Positions 1 to 5,075 of a stretch of DNA of 5,075 nucleotides are shown here, piece by piece. The notes below the pieces were generated by a model that saw only the letters and a program-made list of their open reading frames with translations, was not told the DNA's origin and searched no databases. The position numbers were made by a program, and so were the translations under genes. The DNA is from Oscillospiraceae bacterium. GTDB taxonomy: Bacteria > Bacillota_A > Clostridia > Oscillospirales > Oscillospiraceae. Location: contig JAFQPT010000248.1 of the NCBI GenBank assembly GCA_017411665.1, positions 1-5,075 of the forward strand, written 5' to 3'. Positions within the stretch are counted from its first letter, which is position 1. Every line of letters starts with the position of its first letter.

Positions 1-1338
1 CCACAGCAGACCGTTGACGTCGTAATCGTTGAATACGAAGCCGGTGCCGTTTTCACCGTCAAAGTGAGACACGGTATCGCTCAGACCGCCGGTTGCACGG
101 ACGATGGGAGAGCTGCCGTAACGCATAGCGATCATCTGAGACAGACCGCAGGGTTCAAACAGAGAAGGCATCAGATAGAAGTCAGAGCCTGCGTAGATCT
201 GGTTTGCCAGTTCAGCGTTGTAGCCGATGTAAGCAACAACACGGCCCTTATGACGGTTTTCAGCATCACGCATTGCATTTTCGTAGTGGTCGTTGCCGCT
301 GCCCAGCAGAACAAATGCTGCGCCCATGTCAACGATGCTTTCCAGAGCCTGAATGACCAGGTCGAAGCCCTTCTGGTCGGTCATACGGGTAACCATTGCA
401 ATGATGGGAGTATCTTCGTCGATTTCCAGACCCAGCTTTTCACACAGTGCCTTCTTGCACTTTGCCTTGCCTGCCAGACGGCCGGCAGTGTAGTGGAAGG
501 GAATGGTGGGGTCGGTCCAGGGGTTGAATACCTTGTAGTCCAGACCGTTGATAATGCCGGACAGCTTGTAGGTGATGCAGTTGATAACGCCTTCCAGCTT
601 TGCGCCGAACTGAGGAGTGCACAGTTCCTTTGCGTAGGTGGGGCTTACGGTGTTGACCTTGTCTGCATAGAACAGGCCGGCCTTCATCATGTTTGCAGCG
701 CCGTGGAATTCCAGGCAGCCGTCGTTCATGTACTTGGAGTCGATACCCAGCAGGCTGGACAGGAAGCCAAATTCGGTAACGCCCTGGAATGCCATGTTGT
801 GGATGGTCAGCAGGGTCTTGAGTGCGCCCTGAGGTCTGAACATGTACTGAGTCTTTACCAGGAAGGGGATAATACCGGTCTGCCAGTCATTACAGTGCAG
901 AATTTCAGGCTGGAAGTCCAGCAGAGGAATTGCTTCCAGAATTGCACGGCTGAAGTATGCGTACTGTTCGATTTCAGCGTCGCCGCCTCTGTACAGAGTG
1001 TCGCCGTTGAAGTAGTATTCGTTGTCAACCAGATAAACGATGACATCGTCGACAACCAGCTTTTCAATGCCGACATACTGCTGTCTCCAGCCGAGGTTAA
1101 CGATGAAGTTGCAGATGTGTTCGGTCTGACCAAAGTACTTCTGCTTGATGCACTTGTGGTAGGGGGTGATGACGCGGCAGTCAATACCCAGCTTTGCAAA
1201 AGACTTGGGCAGTGCGCCGACTACGTCTGCCAGACCACCGGTCTTGGACAGAGGTGCGCATTCGGAGGATGCAATCAGGACCTTGGGCATTTCGGTCAGA
1301 CCCTTTTCCTTCAGAGCTACATAATGTTTGCGAATCAT
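1..1338 (-). CDS. glgA: Glycogen synthase (ADP-glucose, GT5 family), 3' end cut by window edge
   Basis: Transfers glucose from ADP-glucose to the non-reducing end of a growing alpha-1,4-glucan; cytoplasmic, glycogen storage pathway. The minus strand is open for 446 codons from the ATG at 1338 to the left edge. About 30 residues are probably missing, since the family is usually about 475-490 aa. The GT-B fold landmarks are all present: the N-terminal ADP-glucose loop KTGGLADV (residues 32-39), HNMAFQG in the first domain, RMTDQKG (318-324, with the conserved Lys323) opening the second domain, FEPCGL (394-399) with the catalytic-site Glu395, and ATGGLSDTV. The ATG at 1338 has a GGAAAGGA Shine-Dalgarno about 9 nt upstream. 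Met17 (MPKVLIASSECAP) is where most family members begin, so the first 16 residues are either an extension or a start miscall. Leu is almost always CTG, and TTA, CTA and TCA codons are absent, suggesting high expression. Transcribed divergently from lysA. Identity is firm. Confidence 0.96.
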   Translation of the reverse strand, partial: MIRKHYVALKEKGLTEMPKVLIASSECAPLSKTGGLADVVGALPKSFAKLGIDCRVITPYHKCIKQKYFGQTEHICNFIVNLGWRQQYVGIEKLVVDDVIVYLVDNEYYFNGDTLYRGGDAEIEQYAYFSRAILEAIPLLDFQPEILHCNDWQTGIIPFLVKTQYMFRPQGALKTLLTIHNMAFQGVTEFGFLSSLLGIDSKYMNDGCLEFHGAANMMKAGLFYADKVNTVSPTYAKELCTPQFGAKLEGVINCITYKLSGIINGLDYKVFNPWTDPTIPFHYTAGRLAGKAKCKKALCEKLGLEIDEDTPIIAMVTRMTDQKGFDLVIQALESIVDMGAAFVLLGSGNDHYENAMRDAENRHKGRVVAYIGYNAELANQIYAGSDFYLMPSLFEPCGLSQMIAMRYGSSPIVRATGGLSDTVSHFDGENGTGFVFNDYDVNGLLW

Positions 1339-1346
1339 GTGAACAT

Positions 1347-1354
1347 ATCCTTTC
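1347..1354 (-). promoter_or_regulatory. Shine-Dalgarno supporting the upstream glgA start
   Basis: On the minus strand GGAAAGGA lies about 8-9 nt before the ATG at 1338. The internal Met17 ATG (1290) has only a poorer match (AAAGG, 11 nt away), so the upstream start is preferred even though it adds 16 residues to the usual family N-terminus. The ATG at 1346 is out of frame. Confidence 0.6.
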
Positions 1355-1380
1355 CGATTATTGTTGTTCTTTCTCTTATA

Positions 1381-1421
1381 TGTGATGACTCTGGGGTACG
1401 GATATGCAATTGCACATCACA
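1381..1421. repeat. Inverted repeat in the glgA leader
   Basis: TGTGATG (1381-1387) is the perfect reverse complement of CATCACA (1415-1421), with 27 nt between. The interior holds a 10-bp palindrome, TGCAATTGCA (1405-1414). In the leftward transcript both would lie in the 5' leader, upstream of the glgA ribosome binding site. They could be an operator or a leader hairpin. The arms are short and no known riboswitch is recognisable. Confidence 0.4.
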
Positions 1422-1448
1422 GTGGGAGAAAATGTTTAATAAGTTTTT

Positions 1449-1477
1449 AACATAGACACAGTTAGTATATCACACAA
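1449..1477 (-). promoter_or_regulatory. Candidate glgA promoter
   Basis: Reading leftward, TTGTGT (1477-1472) and TATGTT (1454-1449) are separated by 17 bp, a moderate match to a sigma-70/SigA promoter. It would give a glgA leader of about 100 nt. A better -10 hexamer, TATACT (1469-1464), lies between them but has no good -35 at 16-18 bp. Either could be used, so the assignment is tentative. Confidence 0.35.
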
Positions 1478-1486
1478 AGACACATC

Positions 1487-1517
1487 TTGCTATAGTTTTT
1501 TGTGGTGGATATAGCAA
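1487..1517. repeat. 8-bp perfect inverted repeat between the divergent promoters
   Basis: TTGCTATA (1487-1494) and TATAGCAA (1510-1517) are exact reverse complements around a 15-nt centre (GTTTTTTGTGGTGGA). It sits just upstream of the candidate glgA -35 and about 45 bp upstream of the lysA -35. Two half-sites centred about two helical turns apart suit a dimeric or tetrameric regulator, but no known operator consensus is recognised. Confidence 0.4.
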
Positions 1518-1560
1518 TTTGTCTGAATGTCGGCTGTTTTTTCGAAGAAAATTTATCTGC

Positions 1561-1589
1561 TTGTCATATAATCCACAGTGTGGTATGAT
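1561..1589 (+). promoter_or_regulatory. Sigma-70-type promoter for lysA-ispD-ispF
   Basis: TTGTCA (1561-1566) and TATGAT (1584-1589) are separated by exactly 17 bp, differing from TTGACA/TATAAT by one base each. Transcription would begin near 1596, leaving a leader of about 34 nt before the ATG at 1630. That placement would leave the GTG at 1606 only about 10 nt from the RNA end and without a ribosome site, which favours the ATG start. The spacer contains a palindrome (CCACAGTGTGG, 1573-1583). Confidence 0.75.
1573..1583. promoter_or_regulatory. Palindrome in the lysA promoter spacer, possible operator
   Basis: CCACA-G-TGTGG is a perfect inverted repeat with 5-bp arms and a 1-nt centre. It ends at the base directly before the -10 hexamer. 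A protein bound there would block RNA polymerase, a standard repressor position. No regulator can be named and a chance occurrence is possible. Confidence 0.35.
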
Positions 1590-1610
1590 ACTTTAATAAA
1601 TTTAAGTGTT

Positions 1611-1618
1611 AAAGGCGG
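1611..1618 (+). promoter_or_regulatory. Ribosome binding site deciding the lysA start
   Basis: AAAGGCGG lies 11 nt upstream of the ATG at 1630 and downstream of the alternative GTG at 1606. The spacing is slightly long, but it is the only purine-rich site near either start, so it supports the 413-residue form. Confidence 0.5.
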
Positions 1619-1629
1619 CGAAATTTGCT

Positions 1630-2871
1630 ATGAAGCAATCGTTTGTATCAGCCTCTCAGCTGGCACAATTTGATCGGCAATTCCCGACTCCGTATCATCT
1701 GTATGATGAGAAGGGAATTCGTGATAATGCGCGGAAACTCAACCGGGCTTTTGCATGGAATCCCGGTTTTAAGGAATATTTTGCTGTAAAGGCAACGCCC
1801 AACCCCACCATCATGAAAATCCTTCATGAGGAAGGCTGTGGCATGGACTGCTCTTCTCTGACTGAATTGATGCTGTGTGAACGCGTTGGCATCACCGGAG
1901 AGGATATTATGTTTTCCTCCAATGAAACCCCTGCGGAGGATTATGTCCTTGCGGAAAAGCTGGGGGCAATCATTAATCTGGATGATATTACCCATATTGA
2001 ATTTTTGGAAAAGACCATTGGCTATATCCCTAAGAAAATCAGTGTGCGATTCAATCCTGGCGGGTATTTCGAAATTTCCAATGCCATTATGGATAATCCC
2101 GGCGATGCAAAATACGGCATGACAAAGGCACAGGTGTTTGAGGCAGCACGCACGCTGAAAGAGAAAGGTGCCCAGGAAATGGGCATCCATGCTTTCCTTG
2201 CTTCCAACACCACTACAAATGCATATTATCCCACTTTGGCCCGACAGCTGTTTGAATTAGCAGTCGAAGTACAGCAAACCACAGGAATGCCCGTGACTTT
2301 CATCAACCTTTCCGGTGGCGTCGGGGTGCCTTACCGTCCTGAAGACCATGAAGCGGATATTATGCTCATCGGTCAGGGTGTTCGCGAGGCATATGAAGAA
2401 GTCCTTGTTCCCGCAGGTATGGGACAGGTAAAACTATGCAGTGAGCTGGGAAGATTTATGCTGGCTCCCTACGGTTGTCTGGTAACCAAGGTTATCCATG
2501 AAAAGCATACACATAAGGAGTATATAGGCGTGGATGCATGTGCCTGCAATCTTATGCGTCCAGCAATGTATGGTGCATATCACCATATTACCGTTGCAGG
2601 GAAGGAAAATGCGGTATGCGACCATCTGTACGATGTTGTGGGGGGTTTGTGCGAAAATAACGACAAGTTTGCAATCGACCGTATGCTGCCCGAAATTGAA
2701 ATCGGTGATTTTCTGGTGATTCATGATACGGGAGCTCACGGTCATGCAATGGGGTATAATTACAATGGCAAGCTGCGCAGTGCGGAAATTCTGTTGCAGG
2801 AAGATGGAGGCGTCCGCATGATTCGCAGAGCGGAAACCCCTGCGGATTATTTTGCAACCCTCGACTTTTAA
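1630..2871 (+). CDS. lysA: Diaminopimelate decarboxylase
   Basis: PLP enzyme that decarboxylates meso-2,6-diaminopimelate to L-lysine, the last step of lysine synthesis; cytoplasmic, 413 aa, alanine-racemase-like TIM barrel followed by a beta domain. Landmarks: the Schiff-base Lys54 in YFAVKATPNP, GIHAFLASN (185-193) in place of the usual GLHCHIGS, SGGVG (228-232) for the phosphate loop, ELGR (272-275) where most enzymes have EPGR, MRPAMY (309-314), the active-site Cys341 in LCENNDKF, and GAH...YNYNGKLR (368-383). These variants are typical of a clostridial LysA subgroup, so they are not damage. The frame extends upstream to a GTG at 1606, but that codon has no ribosome site. AAAGGCGG (1611-1618) lies upstream of the ATG at 1630, which also gives the usual family N-terminus. 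First gene of an operon with ispD. A related carboxynorspermidine-type decarboxylase is less likely given the length and motifs. Confidence 0.9.
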   Translation: MKQSFVSASQLAQFDRQFPTPYHLYDEKGIRDNARKLNRAFAWNPGFKEYFAVKATPNPTIMKILHEEGCGMDCSSLTELMLCERVGITGEDIMFSSNETPAEDYVLAEKLGAIINLDDITHIEFLEKTIGYIPKKISVRFNPGGYFEISNAIMDNPGDAKYGMTKAQVFEAARTLKEKGAQEMGIHAFLASNTTTNAYYPTLARQLFELAVEVQQTTGMPVTFINLSGGVGVPYRPEDHEADIMLIGQGVREAYEEVLVPAGMGQVKLCSELGRFMLAPYGCLVTKVIHEKHTHKEYIGVDACACNLMRPAMYGAYHHITVAGKENAVCDHLYDVVGGLCENNDKFAIDRMLPEIEIGDFLVIHDTGAHGHAMGYNYNGKLRSAEILLQEDGGVRMIRRAETPADYFATLDF

Positions 2872-2890
2872 TCATAAAGGACAGGTGCTT

Positions 2891-3619
2891 ATGTCAATTT
2901 TGAAGGTTTTTGATAAGATGAAGCAGAAAAAAGCAGGCTGTACAGCTGTAATTGTTGCAGCCGGCTCTTCCAGACGAATGGGTGCGGATAAGCTGTTTCT
3001 TCCCATGGCGGGAATTCCTGTCATTGTGCGCACGTTGCTGCAGTTCCAAAATTGCAGCAGTATTGATGAGATCATCATTGTTACCAGAGAAGATAAGCTG
3101 GTAGAGGTTGCCGATTACTGCAAGCAGTACGGTATTTCCAAGGCGACTAAAATATTGCAGGGCGGCAAGGAACGTGTGGAGTCCTCTGCGGCAGGTGTGT
3201 TTGAAGCCAGCCGTCACAGCGGCTATATTGCCATTTCTGACGGGGCAAGACCTCTTGTAACGCCCGAATTGATTGCCGCAACCGTGGAGGCTGCTAGAAA
3301 GTGTGGCGCGGCTGCGCCTGCTGTTCCGGTGAAAGATACCATCAAGGTTGCGGAAAACGGGGTGGTTACCGATACGCCCGATCGCTCCAAACTGTTTGCC
3401 ATTCAGACACCTCAGGTGTTTGAGGCAGATTTGATTAAGGGAGCACTGACAAAGGCGATGCGAGATAAGATTCCTGTAACCGATGACTGCTCAGCAGTGG
3501 AAGCAATGGGCTATCCTGTGCATTTGATTGAAGGGTCTTATCAGAATATCAAAATCACGACTCAAGATGATCTCATCGTCAGTCAGGCATATCTTGCAGC
3601 AAAGGGGAATGGAGTATGA
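2891..3619 (+). CDS. ispD: 2-C-methyl-D-erythritol 4-phosphate cytidylyltransferase
   Basis: Couples CTP with 2-C-methyl-D-erythritol 4-phosphate to give CDP-methylerythritol, the third step of the MEP pathway to IPP and DMAPP; cytoplasmic. It has 242 residues, with a short N-terminal extension of about 14 residues against the usual family start. Nucleotide-binding motif [10 protein letters not shown] (22-31) with Lys34; GGKERVESS (91-99); SDGARPLV (116-123), equivalent to the usual HDAARP; VKDTIK (147-152); QTPQVF (172-177); TDD (197-199); and [10 protein letters not shown] (219-228). All catalytic landmarks are present. The ATG at 2891 has AAAGGA (2876-2881) 9 nt upstream, preferred over a TTG at 2852 that would overlap lysA. 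It begins 19 bp after lysA, and its stop overlaps the ispF ATG (ATGA), so all three genes are probably cotranscribed and IspD/IspF translation may be coupled. Confidence 0.94.
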   Translation: MSILKVFDKMKQKKAGCTAVIVAAGSSRRMGADKLFLPMAGIPVIVRTLLQFQNCSSIDEIIIVTREDKLVEVADYCKQYGISKATKILQGGKERVESSAAGVFEASRHSGYIAISDGARPLVTPELIAATVEAARKCGAAAPAVPVKDTIKVAENGVVTDTPDRSKLFAIQTPQVFEADLIKGALTKAMRDKIPVTDDCSAVEAMGYPVHLIEGSYQNIKITTQDDLIVSQAYLAAKGNGV

Positions 3620-4095
3620 CTTTGAGAATCGGACACGGTTATGATGTACATCGTCTGGTGGAAGGCAGAGACTTGATTCTCGGCGGTGTGAATATTCCTT
3701 GGAAGCTCGGCTTGCTGGGGCATTCCGATGCTGACGTGCTGACCCATGCAATTATGGATGCGATTTTAGGTGCGGCGGCTATGGGCGATATCGGGATGCT
3801 ATTTCCCGACAATGACCCCATGTATAAAGGTGCGGACAGCCTGGCGCTTCTGACAGAAGTAATGCGCAGAGTTCGGGAAGCAGGGTATGAAGTCGTGAAT
3901 ATTGATGCAACCGTACTGGCGCAGGCGCCTAAGCTGTCTCCTCATAAGCAGCAGATGCGTTTGAATCTGGCAGATGCTGCGGGTCTGGATATTTCTCAGG
4001 TCAGCGTAAAAGCAACCACGGAAGAAGGGCTCGGCTGGACAGGCAGCAGTGAAGGTATGGCTGTTCATGCACTGGCATTGTTGACAAAAAAATAA
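3616..4095 (+). CDS. ispF: 2-C-methyl-D-erythritol 2,4-cyclodiphosphate synthase
   Basis: Converts CDP-methylerythritol 2-phosphate to methylerythritol 2,4-cyclodiphosphate with release of CMP, the fifth MEP pathway step; a cytoplasmic homotrimer in characterised members. At 159 residues it is of standard length and complete. [11 protein letters not shown] opens the protein and supplies metal ligands Asp10 and His12; [12 protein letters not shown] supplies His44. [11 protein letters not shown] (57-67) and [21 protein letters not shown] (132-152) are the substrate and CMP loops; the family more often has TEGLGFTGRGEGI there. The ATG overlaps the ispD stop and has AAAGGGG 8 nt upstream. The MEP step between the two, IspE, is not encoded in this window, as is common. 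The gene is last in the operon, followed by a strong hairpin. Confidence 0.96.
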   Translation: MTLRIGHGYDVHRLVEGRDLILGGVNIPWKLGLLGHSDADVLTHAIMDAILGAAAMGDIGMLFPDNDPMYKGADSLALLTEVMRRVREAGYEVVNIDATVLAQAPKLSPHKQQMRLNLADAAGLDISQVSVKATTEEGLGWTGSSEGMAVHALALLTKK

Positions 4096-4106
4096 AAACA
4101 AAGGAG

Positions 4107-4157
4107 TCCCTTTCTGCATAGGATGTGTTGCAGCCTATGCGGAAGGGGATTTTTGTT
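4107..4157 (+). terminator. Rho-independent terminator after ispF, carrying the next gene's ribosome site
   Basis: Arms 4107-4122 and 4134-4149 pair over 16 bp without a bulge, with two G-U pairs (4111-4145 and 4115-4141), around an 11-nt loop. TTTTTGTT (4150-4157) follows directly. Upstream, the A-rich stretch after the ispF stop gives a T-run on the opposite strand, so it could also work leftward. The 3' arm contains GGAAGGGG, the Shine-Dalgarno for the GTG at 4158. Genes downstream must therefore depend on readthrough or an unrecognised promoter, and a readthrough RNA would hide this ribosome site in the hairpin. Confidence 0.85.
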
Positions 4158-4412
4158 GTGGAATATCACTTGATTATGTGCCGCTCTCTCACATATGCCC
4201 AGAGAGCATCCTATACACTGGAGCGGGGCGGGGTGAGTGTTCATCTTGTGAAAGTCCCGCAGTCCGTTTCTCAAACGGGATGCAGCTATGGTGTGCGGAT
4301 TCCGTCCAAGCACCTGCACAACGGAATTAAGCTGCTGAATCGCAGAAATGTACCATACGGGAAAATTTTTCGATATTTGTCGGATGGAACATTGGAAGAG
4401 GTGGCCTTATGA
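4158..4412 (+). CDS. DUF3343 (putative Se/S carrier-like) small protein
   Basis: An 84-residue protein that resembles the DUF3343 family by its pattern: a hydrophobic first strand (EYHLIMCRS), a helix ending in LERGGV, a second strand VHLVKVP, a central Cys in TGCSYGVRIP (Cys42), and a closing segment like VPYGKIFRY. Family members have an unproven role in selenium or sulfur trafficking and often lie beside NifS-like aminotransferases or selD. The GTG at 4158 is chosen because GGAAGGGG lies 8-9 nt upstream and because it yields the usual family N-terminus. The frame extends to a GTG at 4125 and an ATG at 4137, both within the hairpin and without ribosome sites. The stop overlaps the start of the next gene (ATGA), suggesting translational coupling and joint function. 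The family assignment was made by eye and is moderately secure. Confidence 0.75.
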   Translation: MEYHLIMCRSLTYAQRASYTLERGGVSVHLVKVPQSVSQTGCSYGVRIPSKHLHNGIKLLNRRNVPYGKIFRYLSDGTLEEVAL

Positions 4413-5020
4413 TATATCTGGACTGCGCGGCAACCTCTCTGCAAAAGCCTAAGAAAGTGCATGAAGCGGTGCAGCATGCAATGCGAACGATGGCAAGCCC
4501 GGGGCGTGGCGCTTATGCACCCGCAATGAAGGCTGCGGAAACAGCGTATCTGTGTCGTATGGAATTGGCGCAGTTGTTTCATGTGTCGGACGCTGAACGA
4601 ATTGTTTTTACGTGCAATGCCACGCATGGACTCAATATTGCAATCCATGATTTGGTGTCAAAAGGGGATAAGGTGGTTGTAAGCGGATATGAACACAACT
4701 CCGTTTTGCGTCCGCTGTATCAGCTTGGAGCAGATGTGAATGCGGTTAAAACGGATTTGTTTGACAACTGCGCCTGTATGGATCAGTTCGAGAACACACT
4801 CCGCGGGGCAAAGGTAGTGGTATTCACGGCGATGTCCAATGTGTTTGGGTACATCCTGCCGATTCGCGAAATTGCCGATTTGTGCAGTGAAAAAGGGATT
4901 CCGCTGATTGTGGATGCTTCCCAGCTGGCGGGGTGCGGAGATTTGGATTTTGAACGTCACTTTCATTTTTCACAAAGCCACAGTATATCTATATTGTATC
5001 AAAATTATATCAAAGGCTGA
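4409..5020 (+). CDS. Cysteine desulfurase-like class V aminotransferase, disrupted after about residue 183
   Basis: The N-terminal half is a NifS/Csd-like PLP enzyme, a family that removes sulfur (or selenium) from cysteine or selenocysteine. Visible landmarks are YLDCAATS (3-10), the PLP phosphate loop NATHGLN (70-76), EHNSVLRPL with the ring-stacking His96, SNVFG (143-147), and VDASQLAG with Asp169 and Gln172 contacting the cofactor. Typical members have about 380 residues and continue past the LDFER segment to a (S/P)GHK motif bearing the Schiff-base lysine. Here similarity ends after Arg183 (near 4957), followed by about 20 unrelated residues and a TGA at 5018-5020. With no PLP lysine the product cannot be an active enzyme. 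AGAGG lies 7 nt upstream of the ATG, and the start overlaps the DUF3343 stop. The pattern resembles the EF2568-type family linked to selenium-dependent enzymes, though that assignment is an inference. Confidence 0.82.
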   Translation: MIYLDCAATSLQKPKKVHEAVQHAMRTMASPGRGAYAPAMKAAETAYLCRMELAQLFHVSDAERIVFTCNATHGLNIAIHDLVSKGDKVVVSGYEHNSVLRPLYQLGADVNAVKTDLFDNCACMDQFENTLRGAKVVVFTAMSNVFGYILPIREIADLCSEKGIPLIVDASQLAGCGDLDFERHFHFSQSHSISILYQNYIKG

Positions 5021-5075
5021 CCGTTGATGATCAGCTTAAACTGGAGAGCGAGAGATTCTGCCGCCTTACGACATA
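4958..5075. other. Foreign-looking tail after the break in the aminotransferase gene, possible mobile-element end
   Basis: From about 4958 the sequence no longer encodes the aminotransferase in any frame; no GHK-type PLP motif appears. The first 60 bases after 4960 are about 27% GC by hand count, well below the neighbouring genes. A different plus-strand frame is open from 4954 to the right edge, reading like coding sequence (KLYQRLTVDDQLKLESERF) but with no ATG, GTG or TTG. No transposase, integrase or known terminal repeat can be recognised in 118 bases, so the class of element is unknown. An inversion or a misassembly would look the same. Confidence 0.45.
4984..5016 (+). repeat. Three tandem 11-bp repeats with TATC core
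   Basis: TATATCTATAT (4984-4994), TGTATCAAAAT (4995-5005) and TATATCAAAGG (5006-5016) align with TATC at 4986, 4997 and 5008, an exact 11-bp period close to one helical turn. The second and third units share TATCAAA. They sit just inside the presumed junction. They could be binding sites for a recombinase or a DNA-bending protein, or simple AT-rich repetition. Confidence 0.45.

Noticed and set aside
1381..1421. CRP-like operator from TGTGA...TCACA
   Set aside because: CRP sites have a 6-bp spacing; here the half-sites are about 30 bp apart.
64..1455. A 463-codon plus-strand open frame opposite glgA
   Set aside because: It is codon-aligned antisense to a clear glycogen synthase, has no recognisable domain or ribosome site, and is explained by the missing TTA/CTA/TCA codons in glgA.
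1537..1550. TTTTTTCGAAGAAA near-palindrome as a terminator or operator
   Set aside because: Short, AT-rich, with a mismatch and no flanking GC stem; likely chance.
1648..2190. A 180-codon minus-strand open frame inside lysA
   Set aside because: Overlaps conserved LysA coding sequence, shows no family motif and has no ribosome site.
2852..2890. TTG start for ispD at 2852 giving a 255-residue protein
   Set aside because: Overlaps the lysA end and has no ribosome site, whereas the ATG at 2891 has AAAGGA at proper spacing.
4081..4109. Perfect TTGACA at 4081-4086 as a promoter for the DUF3343 gene
   Set aside because: It lies within the last ispF codons and no -10-like hexamer occurs 15-19 bp downstream (the region reads GAGTCC).
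5016..5037. GCTGA...TCAGC inverted repeat after the aminotransferase stop as a terminator
   Set aside because: Only a 5-bp stem with a 10-nt loop and no T-run.

Overview
The window looks like chromosomal DNA from an anaerobic Gram-positive bacterium of class Clostridia, most likely a gut commensal of the Oscillospirales/Ruminococcaceae kind. This rests on three things. LysA is the clostridial variant (HAFLASN, ELGR and GAH motif forms). The MEP isoprenoid pathway is present. A DUF3343 gene is paired with a class V aminotransferase, as in Firmicutes. The genus cannot be fixed from the sequence alone.

Layout. Positions 1-1338, minus strand, hold most of a glycogen synthase gene (glgA); its C-terminal end lies beyond the left edge. 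Positions 1339-1629 are a divergent intergenic region with a strong sigma-70-type promoter for the rightward genes, a weaker candidate promoter for glgA, and several inverted repeats. Positions 1630-4095, plus strand, form a tight operon: lysA (diaminopimelate decarboxylase, last step of lysine synthesis), then ispD and ispF (steps 3 and 5 of the MEP pathway to isoprenoid precursors). The gaps are 19 bp and an ATGA overlap. A 16-bp hairpin with a T-run (4107-4157) follows ispF. Positions 4158-4412 encode a small DUF3343 (putative Se/S carrier-like) protein, overlapped by ATGA with a NifS/Csd-like class V aminotransferase gene starting at 4409. The two probably act together in sulfur or selenium handling.

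The main anomaly is at the right end. The aminotransferase is normal for about 183 residues, then loses all family similarity near 4958, before the PLP-binding lysine, and stops at 5020. The sequence past the junction is AT-rich, carries three TATC-containing repeats at exact 11-bp spacing, and opens a different reading frame. This fits the end of an inserted mobile element, though a rearrangement or an assembly join is also possible. A second point of interest is that the Shine-Dalgarno of the DUF3343 gene lies inside the 3' arm of the ispF terminator hairpin. No complete novel system is visible in the window; the right-hand junction is the best lead.
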